Assembly (NCBI RefSeq): GCF_900111745.1
Contig: NZ_FOIJ01000001.1
Location: 186,001-250,000 of the forward strand
DNA from: Stigmatella erecta
GTDB taxonomy: Bacteria > Myxococcota > Myxococcia > Myxococcales > Myxococcaceae
DNA length: 64,000 bases
Direction of reading: 5' to 3'
Part shown: positions 33,067 to 41,796 of the stretch, piece by piece
Layout of the letters: each line of letters begins with the position of its first letter
How positions within the stretch are numbered: position 1 is the stretch's first letter
Notes under the pieces: generated by a model
The model's input: only the letters and a program-made list of their open reading frames with translations
Told to the model about the DNA's origin: nothing
The model's database searches: none
Translations under genes and position numbers: made by a program

Positions 33067-36000
33067 ATGCTTCATTTCAAACGTTCCAAGCGATTGCTGC
33101 GTGCCCCCTGCGCGGTTTTGTTCCTCACGAGCGCGTGTGCCCCGGCGGGCGGTCCGCCGGAGGGCCAATCCCTGGCGCCATCGGGCATGGCGGACACCGC
33201 GCAGCGCGTGTCCATCGCGGCGGTTGTGCTGTCCGCGGGCAAGCCGGCCTCGGCCAGCAGCAGCAATGCCCCCTACACGCCGAACAACCTCACCGACGGC
33301 AACGCGGGCTCCTATTGGGAGTCGGCCAACGGTGCTTTCCCCCAGTGGGCCCAGATCGACCTGGGCTCGGCCGCGACCGTCGAGGACATCGTCCTGCGGC
33401 TCCCGGCGGGCTGGGAAACGCGCCAGCAGGGCCTGACCGTCCAGTCTTCCTCCGACGGCGCCTCCTTCACCACCCTCAAGGCGAACGCCGCCTACACGTT
33501 CAATCCGTCCACGGGCAACACCGTGACGATCGACGTTCCGGACACCTCCGCGCGGTACGTGCGCGTGACCCTCACCTCCAACACGGGCTGGGGGGCTGGC
33601 CAGCTCTCTGAGTTCGAGGTGCGCGGCACCGCCAGCAACCCGCCGACGGATCCGCCGCCCAATCCGCCCACCGGCAGCAACCTGGCCGTTGGCAAGCCCA
33701 TCGTGGGCTCCTCGACGGAATGGACGTTCGTGGCCACCAACGCCAATGACGGCAACGCCGACACGTACTGGGAGGGCGCGGGCGGCCAGTATCCGAGCCA
33801 CCTGACGGTCTCGCTCGGCACGAACGTCGACCTCACGGGCATCGTCGTCAAGGTTCCCCCGTCCTCCGCCTGGGGCAGCCGCACCCAGACCTTCGAGGTT
33901 CAGGGCCGTGGCCAGTCGGCCAGCGCGTGGAGCACGCTCAAGGCCTCCGCGGCGTACACGTTCAACCCGGCGACCGGCAACTCGGTCACCGTGCCGTTCA
34001 CCGGCACCGCCTCGGATGTCCGGGTTGTCTTCACGGGCAACACGGGCTCCGGCAACGGCCAGGTCTCCGAGCTCCAGATCTACGGCGCCCCCTCGGCCAA
34101 CCCGGACCTCACGGTCACCGCGGTGACCGCGACGCCGGGCTCGCCCGTCGAAACGGACACCATCACCCTGACGGCCACGGTGAAGAACATCGGCACCAAG
34201 CCGGCCGCGGCGACGGCCATCGATCTCACGGTCGATGGCGCCGAGGCGGCCACCGCCTCCGTGGCCAGTCTCGCGGCCGGTGCGTCCACGACCGTGTCGG
34301 CACCGATCGGGAAGAAGGCCGCTGGCTCGTACACGATCGGCGCCATCGTCGATCCGGACCGCACGGTCGTCGAGCAGAACGAGGGCAACAACTCCTTCAG
34401 CAACCCGTCCAAGCTCACGGTGTCGGAGGCGCCTGGACCTGACCTGCAGGTGCTGAGCATCACCCCGAACCCCGCGAACCCGGCGGTCGGGTCGGCGGTC
34501 AAGTTCAGCGTGGCGGTGAAGAACCGGGGCACCACGGCGGTCAGCGCGGCCACGGTCACCCGGGTCGTGGTGGGCGGCAGCACGCTCGACACCAGCACCC
34601 CGGCCATCGCCTCGGGGGCGACCGTCACCGTGACCACCAGCGGCAGCTGGACCGCCACGAGCGGGGGCGCCACCGTCACGGCCACGGCCGACGCGACCGG
34701 CGCCGTCGCCGAGACCAACGAGAACAACAACACGGCCACGCAGTCCATCGTGGTCGGCCGCGGGGCGGCGGTGCCCTGGGTCTCCTACGAGGCCGAGGCG
34801 GGCCGCTACCAGGGCACCTTGCTGGAGGCGGACCGGCTGCGCACCTTCGGGCACACCAACTTCGCCACCGAGTCCTCGGGCCGGAAGTCCGTGCGCCTGA
34901 ACAGCACCGGCCAGTACGTCGAGTTCACCTCGACCAGCCCGGCGAACGCGATCGTCGTGCGCAACTCCATCCCGGACGCACCGAACGGCGGCGGCCAGGA
35001 GGCCACGATCAGCCTGTACGCCAACGGGACCTTCGTCCGGAAGGTGACCCTCTCGTCGCGGCACAGCTGGCTGTATGGGAACGTGGACGGTCCGGAGGCG
35101 CTGACCAACACGCCCCAGACCGACGCCCGGCGGTTGTTCGACGAGTCGAACGCGCTGCTCGCGCAGACCTACCCGGCCGGGACCGTGTTCCGCCTGCAGC
35201 GGGACGCGTCGGACACGGCGTCCTTCTACATCATCGACCTGGTCGATCTGGAGCTGGTGGCGCCCGCGGCGAGCAAGCCCACCGAGTGCACGTCCATCAC
35301 CAACTATGGCGCGGTGCCGAACGATGGCATCGACGACACGGACGCGATTCAGCGCGCGGTGACGGACGACCAGAACGGCGTCATCAGCTGCGTGTGGATC
35401 CCCGCTGGCCAGTGGCGGCAGGAGAAGAAGATCCTCACCGATGACCCGCTCAACCGCGGGATGTGGAACCAGGTGGGCATCCGGAACGTGACGATCCGCG
35501 GCGCGGGCATGTGGCACTCGCAGCTCTACACTACCATCGAGCCGCACAACCAGACGGGCAGCATCAACCACCCACACGAGGGCAACTTCGGCTTCGACAT
35601 CGACGACAACGTCCAGATCTCCGACATCGCGATCTTCGGCTCGGGCCGGATCCGCGGCGGCGACGGCAACGCCGAGGGCGGCGTCGGCCTGAACGGCCGG
35701 TTCGGCAAGAACACGAAGATCACCAACGTGTGGATCGAGCACGCCAACGTGGCGGTGTGGGTGGGCCGTGACTACGACAACATCCCCGATCTGTGGGGCC
35801 CGGCCGACGGCCTGCAGTTCAGCGGGATGCGCATCCGCAACACCTACGCGGACGGCATCAACTTCAGCAACGGCACGCGCAACTCGCGGGTGTTCAACTC
35901 GTCGTTCCGCACCACCGGTGACGACTCCCTGGCGGTCTGGGCCAACCCCTACGTCAAGGACCGGTCGGTGGACATCGCCCACGACAACCGCTTCCTCAAC

Positions 36001-36507
36001 AACACGATTCAGCTGCCCTGGCGGGCCAACGGCATCGCCATCTACGGCGGCTACGGCAACACGGTCGAGAACAACCTCATCTACGACACGATGAACTACC
36101 CCGGCATCATGCTGGCGACGGACCACGATCCCTTGCCCTTCTCGGGGACGACGCTGATCGCCAACAACGGGCTCTACCGGACCGGTGGCGCGTTCTGGAA
36201 CGAGGACCAGGAGTTCGGGGCGATCACCCTGTTCCCGTCGACGCGGGACATCGTTGGCGTCACCATCCGGGACACCGACATCTATGACTCGACCTACGAC
36301 GGCATCCAGTTCAAGAACGGCGGCGGCAACATGCCGGATGTCGCGATCACCAACGTGCGGATCAGCAACTCGCTCAACGGGTCCGGCATCCTGGCCATGG
36401 CGGGCGCCCGTGGCAACGCGGTGCTGACCAACGTCACCATCACCGGCTCGGCCGAAGGCAACGTCGACAAGGAGCCGGGCTCGCAGTTCGTCATCACCGG
36501 CCAGTAA
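33067..36507 (+). CDS. GH87-type alpha-1,3-glucanase (mutanase/mycodextranase), multidomain lipoprotein
   Basis: A 1146-residue secreted enzyme. The lipoprotein-like signal ends LFLTSAC. Two discoidin/F5-8C-like carbohydrate-binding domains lie at about 45-190 and 204-340 (DGNAGSYWES, DGNADTYWEG). Two CARDB beta-sandwiches follow at about 345-450 and 457-555. A CBM35/6-like domain (VSYEAEAGRYQG, from about 572) comes next. From about 741 there is a right-handed beta-helix (NYGAVPNDGIDDTDAIQRAV) of glycoside hydrolase family 87. Candidate catalytic Asp residues are D929 (YADGINF) and the pair D952-D953 (TGDDSLAVW). Family 87 enzymes hydrolyse alpha-1,3-glucan of fungal walls and dental-type biofilm. 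Start ATG 33067 follows AAGGCGG and gives the signal; ATG 33046 is less suitable. Confidence 0.9.
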   Translation: MLHFKRSKRLLRAPCAVLFLTSACAPAGGPPEGQSLAPSGMADTAQRVSIAAVVLSAGKPASASSSNAPYTPNNLTDGNAGSYWESANGAFPQWAQIDLGSAATVEDIVLRLPAGWETRQQGLTVQSSSDGASFTTLKANAAYTFNPSTGNTVTIDVPDTSARYVRVTLTSNTGWGAGQLSEFEVRGTASNPPTDPPPNPPTGSNLAVGKPIVGSSTEWTFVATNANDGNADTYWEGAGGQYPSHLTVSLGTNVDLTGIVVKVPPSSAWGSRTQTFEVQGRGQSASAWSTLKASAAYTFNPATGNSVTVPFTGTASDVRVVFTGNTGSGNGQVSELQIYGAPSANPDLTVTAVTATPGSPVETDTITLTATVKNIGTKPAAATAIDLTVDGAEAATASVASLAAGASTTVSAPIGKKAAGSYTIGAIVDPDRTVVEQNEGNNSFSNPSKLTVSEAPGPDLQVLSITPNPANPAVGSAVKFSVAVKNRGTTAVSAATVTRVVVGGSTLDTSTPAIASGATVTVTTSGSWTATSGGATVTATADATGAVAETNENNNTATQSIVVGRGAAVPWVSYEAEAGRYQGTLLEADRLRTFGHTNFATESSGRKSVRLNSTGQYVEFTSTSPANAIVVRNSIPDAPNGGGQEATISLYANGTFVRKVTLSSRHSWLYGNVDGPEALTNTPQTDARRLFDESNALLAQTYPAGTVFRLQRDASDTASFYIIDLVDLELVAPAASKPTECTSITNYGAVPNDGIDDTDAIQRAVTDDQNGVISCVWIPAGQWRQEKKILTDDPLNRGMWNQVGIRNVTIRGAGMWHSQLYTTIEPHNQTGSINHPHEGNFGFDIDDNVQISDIAIFGSGRIRGGDGNAEGGVGLNGRFGKNTKITNVWIEHANVAVWVGRDYDNIPDLWGPADGLQFSGMRIRNTYADGINFSNGTRNSRVFNSSFRTTGDDSLAVWANPYVKDRSVDIAHDNRFLNNTIQLPWRANGIAIYGGYGNTVENNLIYDTMNYPGIMLATDHDPLPFSGTTLIANNGLYRTGGAFWNEDQEFGAITLFPSTRDIVGVTIRDTDIYDSTYDGIQFKNGGGNMPDVAITNVRISNSLNGSGILAMAGARGNAVLTNVTITGSAEGNVDKEPGSQFVITGQ

Positions 36508-36520
36508 CAACCGTTGTGAA

Positions 36521-36556
36521 CCGCCGGCGCGTGGAGCGTTTTCCACGCGCCGGTGG
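36521..36556 (+). terminator. Strong hairpin after the GH87 gene
   Basis: CCGGCGCGTGGA (36524-36535) pairs perfectly with TCCACGCGCCGG (36542-36553) around a 6-base loop. The stem can extend outward by three pairs, one of them G-T. It starts 14 bases after the GH87 stop. There is no T-tract, as often in high-GC bacteria. Confidence 0.6.
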
Positions 36557-36744
36557 GCGTACCGCTGACGTGTCAACGCTCTGGACCGGCACGTCAAACC
36601 CTCCGCGAGCGAGGTCCTTTCCTTGCCCTGAAGGCCTGAAGTGGCCTGCCAGAGCACTCCAACCGCTGGCACGTGAATTGGATTGAGACGGAGCCGCCGC
36701 TGCTGCGTGGCGGGCTGTTTCCATCATTCCGGAGATCCAGCGTC

Positions 36745-37431
36745 ATGACACATCTTGCCTTCATTCTCCTGTTCACGGCGGCGGGAGCACAGGCCGCGGT
36801 GCCGCTCGCGACAGACAAAGAGCGGGACAGCTATACCCTGGGCCAGGACGTCGCGGATTCGATCAGGCGGAACGAGATCGACCTGGACATCAACGCCTTG
36901 GTGCAAGGCATCCGGGACAATCTGGAGGGAAAGCCCTCGCTCTTGAATGGGGCGGAGCTCACCAAGGCCCGGGATCGGGCCCAGAACTCGATGCTCCAGA
37001 ACCGGCAGAAGAAGCTCGCGGCGGACGCGGCGAAGTACGGCGCCGCGGGCCAGGAGTTCCTGGCGAAGAACAAGACCCAGAAGGGCGTCGTCACCACCGC
37101 GAGCGGTCTCCAGTACCAGGTCCTGACCGCCACGCCACCGGGCCCGCGCCCGGGGCCCGCGAACCGCGTGGTGTTCGAGTTCAAGGGCACGGTCGTTGGG
37201 GGCAATGGCGTGGAGTTCGACAGCTCCGCGGCCCGCGGCAAGGTGTCTGTCATGGGCGTCAGCGATGGCATCAAGGGCTGGGCGGAGGCCTTCCAGCTCA
37301 TGACGCTGGGCAGCACGTACCGCTTCGCCATTCCTCCGCAGCTGGCCTATGGCGAGCAAGGGCTCCCCGGCAAGGTCCCTCCGAACGCGACGTTGATCTA
37401 CGAGATCACCCTGCGCGAAGTGGCGAAGTGA
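36745..37431 (+). CDS. FKBP-type peptidyl-prolyl isomerase, periplasmic (FkpA/Mip-like)
   Basis: A 228-residue exported isomerase that catalyses proline cis-trans isomerisation during folding of secreted proteins. The signal is MTHLAFILLFTAAGAQA. The N-terminal dimerisation-type region (DKERDSYTLGQDVADSI, VQGIRDNL) matches FkpA/Mip proteins. The FKBP core follows: SGLQYQVL, FDSSAARGK, IKGWAEAFQLMTLGSTYRFAIPPQLAYGEQG, PPNATLIYEI. The usual HYTG tyrosine strand reads FEFKG, a mild active-site variation. Start ATG 36745 has GGAG twelve bases upstream. The next gene (lipase) begins within 20 bases of its stop, so the pair is probably cotranscribed and the isomerase may help fold the secreted enzymes. 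Confidence 0.93.
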   Translation: MTHLAFILLFTAAGAQAAVPLATDKERDSYTLGQDVADSIRRNEIDLDINALVQGIRDNLEGKPSLLNGAELTKARDRAQNSMLQNRQKKLAADAAKYGAAGQEFLAKNKTQKGVVTTASGLQYQVLTATPPGPRPGPANRVVFEFKGTVVGGNGVEFDSSAARGKVSVMGVSDGIKGWAEAFQLMTLGSTYRFAIPPQLAYGEQGLPGKVPPNATLIYEITLREVAK

Positions 37432-37448
37432 AAGGCCAGGGACATTCC

Positions 37449-39119
37449 ATGACCTTCCTGTCCAAGCGTCATGCGGTGCTGGCCACCGCGATTCTGTTGA
37501 TGGGCTCCTCCGCGGTGGCACAGGGGACCCTGGAGTGCCAGACCGTCCAGTCGCGGGCGCCCATCTCGGGCCTTGCCCCCAATCCGAAGGCGGTGGCCAC
37601 CGTTCCCTTCGACAAGCAGGGCCAGGGCTACGTCCGGGTGGGCGGCGGGTGTGAGGTGTCCCGCTTCGGTTTCGAGTCCGTTCACGCCGCGGTGATGGTG
37701 CAGAACTCACCGGACGGGGAGTTTGGCTGGCGGTGCAAGGGCGCGGATCCGGCCCTGGTCTCCAACCCGGCCTGGGCCAAGGCGTCGGTCACCTTCTGCC
37801 GCGCCACCGACGCGAGTGGCGCCAACCTGCCGCTGCAATGCACGACGCTCACCAAGAAGACGGGCTTGCTGCGCAACCCGGCCGTCGAGGTGACGCTGAC
37901 CCCGGACCAGATTGCCGGTGGCTACACCGTGGTCTCCGGAGGCTGTGACACCTCGCACTTCGGCAGTGGCTCCGTGCATGCCGAGAACGTGGTCATCTCC
38001 CGGCCCACGCCGGGAGGGCAGGGCTGGTACTGCCAGGCAGCGGATCCGCCGAACCATGCGCAGGATGCCTCGGTCGAAGCCTCGCTCGTGGCCTGCCGGG
38101 TGGCGCCCACGGCCGTCACCCCGAAGCCCACCCTCCAGTGCAGCGTGACTCAGGGTACTCCGGGCACGGGGGCCTATCCCAAGTCGATCGCGAAGGGAGC
38201 GGCGAAGGCGCTGGGCGGAGGCTGCGAGCTGTCCTATGCCGGCCATGGCTCGGCTCACGCCGAGTTCATGGTGCAGCAGGGGCCCCAGCTTGCGGATGGT
38301 TCCTGGGCCTGCCTGGCGGCGGATCCGCCGTTGATGTCCAACCCTGGCAGCGCGAAGGCCAGCGTGGTGAGCTGCAATCTCACCACCGCCGCCGTCCCTC
38401 CCCCCGTCATTGCACCGGTGACGCGGAAGAACCCGGTCCTCATCGTGGGTGGCACCTTGGCCAGTGAGATCCTCTATTGGACCCTGGAGGCCCGTCTCCG
38501 GGCGGATGGCTACTACGTCGAGTTCTTCGAGCTGCCCGGGAGTGGATTGATCGACATCCACCAAGGCGCGCAGCAGCTCAACGCCCGGGTGGCGGAGGTG
38601 TTGCTGAAGACGGGCGCGGAGAAGGTCAACCTGATTGGCCACAGCCAGGGGGGCATCACGGCCCGGACGTACGTCCACGACTACGGCCACCGCCTGGTCG
38701 AGAGCCTCATCAGCCTCGGGACGCCCCACAAGGGTACGGACGTCGATCCCCTCCTGGCGGTGCTGCTGGTGGGGTGCCTGGGACAGCCCACGGACAAGCA
38801 GATCTGCCACCAGCTGCGTCCGGGCCCTTTCCTGGTGGAGATCAACCAGCGGGCCCCGGATGACGCCATCTTCTACACGAACATCAACACCCGGAAGCCG
38901 TACGACGTGTTCACGGACGCGGCCACCAACGGGCGCATGGACAACTGCGATCGTGTCAACGCGAAGGGGCAGGCACTCAAGTGCAACGTGACCGTCCAGG
39001 ACAACTGCCCGCTCAACATGGTCGAGCACATCGGGCTGGCGTCGAACGGCGCCGTCTACAGCGGGGTTCGTCAAGCCTTGGCCCATGAGCCCATCGCGCT
39101 CAATTGCCTGGAGCTTTGA
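37449..39119 (+). CDS. Secreted lipase with three N-terminal Cys-containing repeats
   Basis: A 556-residue exported protein (signal MTFLSKRHAVLATAILLMGSSAVAQ). Residues about 60-118, 158-217 and 252-310 are three copies of a module with GGGC or SGGC, then S.HA and W.C...ADP, ending in a final Cys, so disulfides are expected. The C-terminal part is a family-I-like alpha/beta-hydrolase lipase: NPVLIVGGTLAS, nucleophile S399 in GHSQGG, LGTPHKGTD, and a late His in MVEHIGLASNG. It likely hydrolyses triacylglycerol or related esters outside the cell. ATG 37449 gives the signal; a GTG at 37428 overlapping the upstream stop is possible. A hairpin at 39177 follows. Confidence 0.9.
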   Translation: MTFLSKRHAVLATAILLMGSSAVAQGTLECQTVQSRAPISGLAPNPKAVATVPFDKQGQGYVRVGGGCEVSRFGFESVHAAVMVQNSPDGEFGWRCKGADPALVSNPAWAKASVTFCRATDASGANLPLQCTTLTKKTGLLRNPAVEVTLTPDQIAGGYTVVSGGCDTSHFGSGSVHAENVVISRPTPGGQGWYCQAADPPNHAQDASVEASLVACRVAPTAVTPKPTLQCSVTQGTPGTGAYPKSIAKGAAKALGGGCELSYAGHGSAHAEFMVQQGPQLADGSWACLAADPPLMSNPGSAKASVVSCNLTTAAVPPPVIAPVTRKNPVLIVGGTLASEILYWTLEARLRADGYYVEFFELPGSGLIDIHQGAQQLNARVAEVLLKTGAEKVNLIGHSQGGITARTYVHDYGHRLVESLISLGTPHKGTDVDPLLAVLLVGCLGQPTDKQICHQLRPGPFLVEINQRAPDDAIFYTNINTRKPYDVFTDAATNGRMDNCDRVNAKGQALKCNVTVQDNCPLNMVEHIGLASNGAVYSGVRQALAHEPIALNCLEL

Positions 39120-39176
39120 GCCCATCGGGAAAGAAGGGGGCGCATCGTGGGGGGGCCGCGAAATGAAGGGAAAAAT

Positions 39177-39200
39177 CGCGGGCGTGTAACCACGCCCGCG
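39177..39200 (+). terminator. Perfect hairpin after the lipase gene
   Basis: CGCGGGCGTG (39177-39186) and CACGCCCGCG (39191-39200) form a 10-bp stem with a TAAC loop, about 57 bases after the lipase stop. The run of A residues just before it would give a T-tract on the minus strand. It therefore could act in both directions, although no minus-strand gene ends here. Confidence 0.6.
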
Positions 39201-39253
39201 GTCTTGCGTAGAACCCTTGTTCGCAGCGCGGCCCGTGCCGCAGGGAATCCGAC

Positions 39254-39886
39254 ATGTCCGTCCGCTCCGCCGTTCTGATGCTCGCCGCCGTGCTTCCACT
39301 GGCCGCGAACGCCCAAGCCATGCCCCCGGCTTCGGCCCAGACGTTCATCTTCAACGACGGACTCCACCGCGACACGGTCTCCTTCATGCTGGATGCCCCG
39401 CTGGAGGTCATCAACGGGCTGTCCAACCACATCCAGGGGGAGGTGGTGGTGCGGAATGGCAAGGCCACCGGGAAGTTCTCCGTGCCGGTCAAGTCGATCA
39501 AGACCGGCAACGAGACCCGGGATGGACACCTGCAAAATGACCGCTGGCTGGACGCGGCCAAGTACCCGGACATTGTCTTCGAGTTCAAGGACGTGGCGCT
39601 CCCGGGCGCGTTCGAGCCGGGCAAGTCCTTGAAGGTGCAGACGAAGGGCACGTTCACCGTCCACGGCGTGACGCGCGAGGAGCCCGTCGAGGTCTCCGCC
39701 TTCCTGTTCAAGGAGAGCGCCGAGACGAAACACCGGGCGCCAGGAGATCTGCTGCGCGTCCGCGCGAAGTTCCGCATTCCGCTCGAGTCCTACGGCATCA
39801 AGCGGACGGAGGCGTTGCTCCTCAAGGTTGGCGAGACCGCCGAGGTCTCCGTTGACGCCTGGGGATCCACGCAGTTCAAGCCGTAG
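39254..39886 (+). CDS. YceI-family periplasmic protein
   Basis: A 210-residue exported protein with signal MSVRSAVLMLAAVLPLAANAQA. YceI proteins are lipocalin-like beta barrels that bind polyisoprenoids or quinones. The family pattern is visible: DTVSFMLDAPLEVINGLSNHIQGEVVV, SIKTGNETRDGHLQNDRWLDAAKYPDIVFEFKDV, GTFTVHGVTREEPVEV, and a late IPLESYGI. The start ATG 39254 directly precedes the signal. A tiny Cys-rich lipoprotein gene starts 49 bases downstream on the same strand, probably on the same transcript. Role is inferred from the family only. Confidence 0.93.
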   Translation: MSVRSAVLMLAAVLPLAANAQAMPPASAQTFIFNDGLHRDTVSFMLDAPLEVINGLSNHIQGEVVVRNGKATGKFSVPVKSIKTGNETRDGHLQNDRWLDAAKYPDIVFEFKDVALPGAFEPGKSLKVQTKGTFTVHGVTREEPVEVSAFLFKESAETKHRAPGDLLRVRAKFRIPLESYGIKRTEALLLKVGETAEVSVDAWGSTQFKP

Positions 39887-39935
39887 TCCCCCCTCCATCG
39901 AAGTCACTTCAACGCAGTCTCGAAAGGAAACACCC

Positions 39936-40166
39936 ATGAACGTCAAAGCGCTGGCCACCCTCGTTGGAGCCCTCTCTCTCGGCTCGCTCGCCACCGGCTG
40001 TGCCTCCAGCAAGGCCGCGGGCAATCCGGGAGCAGAGTCCGCCGCCAAGGGGGCCGAGGCCTCTTGCAAGGGGGCTGAATCCACCTGCAAGGGCACGAAG
40101 GCCGCCGAGACTCCGGCGAAGGGCGCCGAGGGCCAGTGTGGTGAGGGCACCTGCGGCAATAAGTAG
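39936..40166 (+). CDS. Small Cys-rich lipoprotein with EGxCGEGxCG tail (bufferin/HvfA-like candidate)
   Basis: A 76-residue low-complexity protein. The lipoprotein signal is strong (LGSLATGC, lipid Cys C22). The mature part is Ala/Gly/Lys/Glu-rich with four further Cys: C44 and C51 in SCKG and TCKG, and C68 and C73 in the terminal EGQCGEGTCGNK. The tail matches the EGxCGEGxCG pattern known from HvfA-type metal-binding peptides, whose Cys can be modified by DUF692/MNIO enzymes. No such enzyme lies in this window. AAGGAAA precedes the ATG. It follows the YceI gene by 49 bases. It could also be a simple Cys-rich metal or redox buffer without modification. Confidence 0.8.
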   Translation: MNVKALATLVGALSLGSLATGCASSKAAGNPGAESAAKGAEASCKGAESTCKGTKAAETPAKGAEGQCGEGTCGNK

Positions 40167-40283
40167 CCTGGTGCTGTTCTCCTGCCCTGATGCAGGGCTC
40201 CACCCGGGGCGCTCGCCCGCGAGGGCATCTTCCCCTCGCCATACTGAGTCCGCACGGGGCGGGAGCGCCCTAGAGTAGGGATC

Positions 40284-41468
40284 GTGCCGAAGACGATTCC
40301 TCCCGCAGTCAAGGTGCCTGCCGAGCAGGCACGCGCGTTTCTTCTCAGCCAGCACGCCCTTGCCGCATCCGTGCATCCCCCGGGCGCCGAGGGTGTGCGC
40401 GCGCTCCTGCGCCAGCTGCGCCATATCCAGCTCGATCCGCTCGATGCCATCGGCACCAACGCGGACCTGGTGGCGCTCGCGCGAGTCGATGGCCTGGTGC
40501 GAGGCGACGTGTACCGTCACCTCTACCCCGGGCATGCCTTCGAGCATTGGGCCAAGGAGCGCTGCTTGCTGCCCGCCGATGCTTTCGCCCACTACCGCGA
40601 GCGGTCCCTGGAGGCCCCCTGGTGGCGCCATGCCACGCGGATCCAGCGGTTGCCCGCCGCCGTGCTGCGGGCCGTCCTGGAGGAGGTAGAGGCTCACGGC
40701 CCCTTGTCGGCCGCGGAGCTGACCGACCACGGTGCGGTGGAGCCCCTCGACTGGAGCGGGTGGAAGGGCACCGCGAAGGCCACCTCCATGGCCCTGGAAG
40801 TGCTGTGGACGCGCTGTGACATCGTCGTGTGCGGCCGGGGCGCTGGGGGCAAGCGGTATGACGTGCCGCACCGGGCCCTGCCGGAGGTGGCCCGGGTCTC
40901 CCCGGGGTACACCACCGAGGAAGGCTTCTTGCGATGGGCGCTCAGGGAGCGGGTGGAAGCGGCAGGACTCTTGTCACGCGGCGCCGGGGCACACTGGTCC
41001 ATGCTGTCCCCGGTGCGCGGCTCCGAGCTGCCGGACACGCTGGTGGCGGAAGGCCTGCTGGAGGAGGTGGTGTTGCCGGGAGCGTCCCGGCGTTACCTGG
41101 CTCCAGCAGGATTCCGCTCCCGGCCCGTGATGGCGCCGGACGCGCGGATGCGGATCCTCGGCCCGTTGGATCCCCTGCTGTGGGACCGCGCGCTGGTGAA
41201 ACAGCTCTTTGGCTTCGAGTACGTCTGGGAGGTGTACAAGCCCGAAGCGCAGCGGCGCTGGGGCTGGTACGTGTGCCCCTTGCTGCACAGGGGCCAGCTC
41301 GTGGGCAGGCTGGAGGCGCGCGTGAAGGAAGAGGTCCTGCACGTGGAGAAGCTGTGGCGGGAAAAGGGCGTGAAGTGGGATGACGCGGCGCTCGACGAGG
41401 CCCTGGCCCGGCATGCCAAGGCCTGTGGCGCGCGGAAGGTGCGCCGGCCCCGCGCCCGGGTAGGGTGA
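40284..41468 (+). CDS. YcaQ/AlkX-type winged-helix DNA glycosylase
   Basis: A 394-residue cytoplasmic protein of the HTH_42 (PF06224) family. Characterised members unhook interstrand crosslinks or excise bulky alkylpurines. The N-terminal motif QLRHIQLDPLDAIGTNADLVALARV contains the Q-x-D/Q catalytic region. YRHLYPGHAFEHWAKERCLLP and the downstream winged helices (GPLSAAELTDHG, WSGWKGTAKATSMALEVLWTRCDIVV) are typical. So is the final LGPLDPLLWDRALVKQLFGFEYVWEVYKPEAQRRWGWYVCPLL. The start is a GTG at 40284. It converges with the DUF3052-like gene (13-base gap). The exact lesion specificity is unknown. Confidence 0.92.
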   Translation: MPKTIPPAVKVPAEQARAFLLSQHALAASVHPPGAEGVRALLRQLRHIQLDPLDAIGTNADLVALARVDGLVRGDVYRHLYPGHAFEHWAKERCLLPADAFAHYRERSLEAPWWRHATRIQRLPAAVLRAVLEEVEAHGPLSAAELTDHGAVEPLDWSGWKGTAKATSMALEVLWTRCDIVVCGRGAGGKRYDVPHRALPEVARVSPGYTTEEGFLRWALRERVEAAGLLSRGAGAHWSMLSPVRGSELPDTLVAEGLLEEVVLPGASRRYLAPAGFRSRPVMAPDARMRILGPLDPLLWDRALVKQLFGFEYVWEVYKPEAQRRWGWYVCPLLHRGQLVGRLEARVKEEVLHVEKLWREKGVKWDDAALDEALARHAKACGARKVRRPRARVG

Positions 41469-41481
41469 ACGGGGCTCAGGC

Positions 41482-41796
41482 TCACTTCCCTGGGCGGAAG
41501 CGCATGGCGCTCCAGACGGTGTCGATCGCCACCTGGCGAATCCCCTGGATGCCTTGTTTCTCCAGGTGCTTCCAGAGCACGTCCCGGTTGAGATCCGTGC
41601 CCAGTTGCCCTGCCTTGGGGTAGGCCACCCAGGCGAGGCGGTCCTCCTTCGCGGCCTCGATGAGGGGGGCGCACTTCGCGTCCACCTCGGCGAGCGTCTT
41701 GACGAAGACGAGGAGGGCCTCCGCCTTGACGGAGGCCGTGACCGCGACGTCATCCAGGTCAACGTCCGGGGGCTTGCCCACGGCGCGGACCTTCAT
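41482..41796 (-). CDS. DUF3052-like protein, 5' end probably truncated
   Basis: A 104-residue product from ATG 41796. The C-terminal part matches DUF3052: ALLVFVKTLAEV, LAWVAYPKAGQLGTDLNRDVLWKHL, RQVAIDTVWSAMRFRPGK. The family consensus starts earlier (xLxLKxGMxV), and that sequence is present upstream of the ATG in the same frame as RRKLNLKDG. However, no ATG, GTG or TTG exists before a stop at 41851-41853. The high-GC reading frame ends near 41825, exactly where low-GC DNA begins. The true start seems to have been lost at the junction; a non-standard CTG start is the alternative. Function of the family is unknown. Confidence 0.7.
   Translation of the reverse strand: MKVRAVGKPPDVDLDDVAVTASVKAEALLVFVKTLAEVDAKCAPLIEAAKEDRLAWVAYPKAGQLGTDLNRDVLWKHLEKQGIQGIRQVAIDTVWSAMRFRPGK

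Noticed and set aside
33034-36672. A 1212-codon minus-strand frame opposite the GH87 gene
   Set aside because: It is an Arg/Gly/Val/Asp-rich shadow lacking domains or a plausible start context. The plus strand has a signal peptide and an aligned series of known domains.
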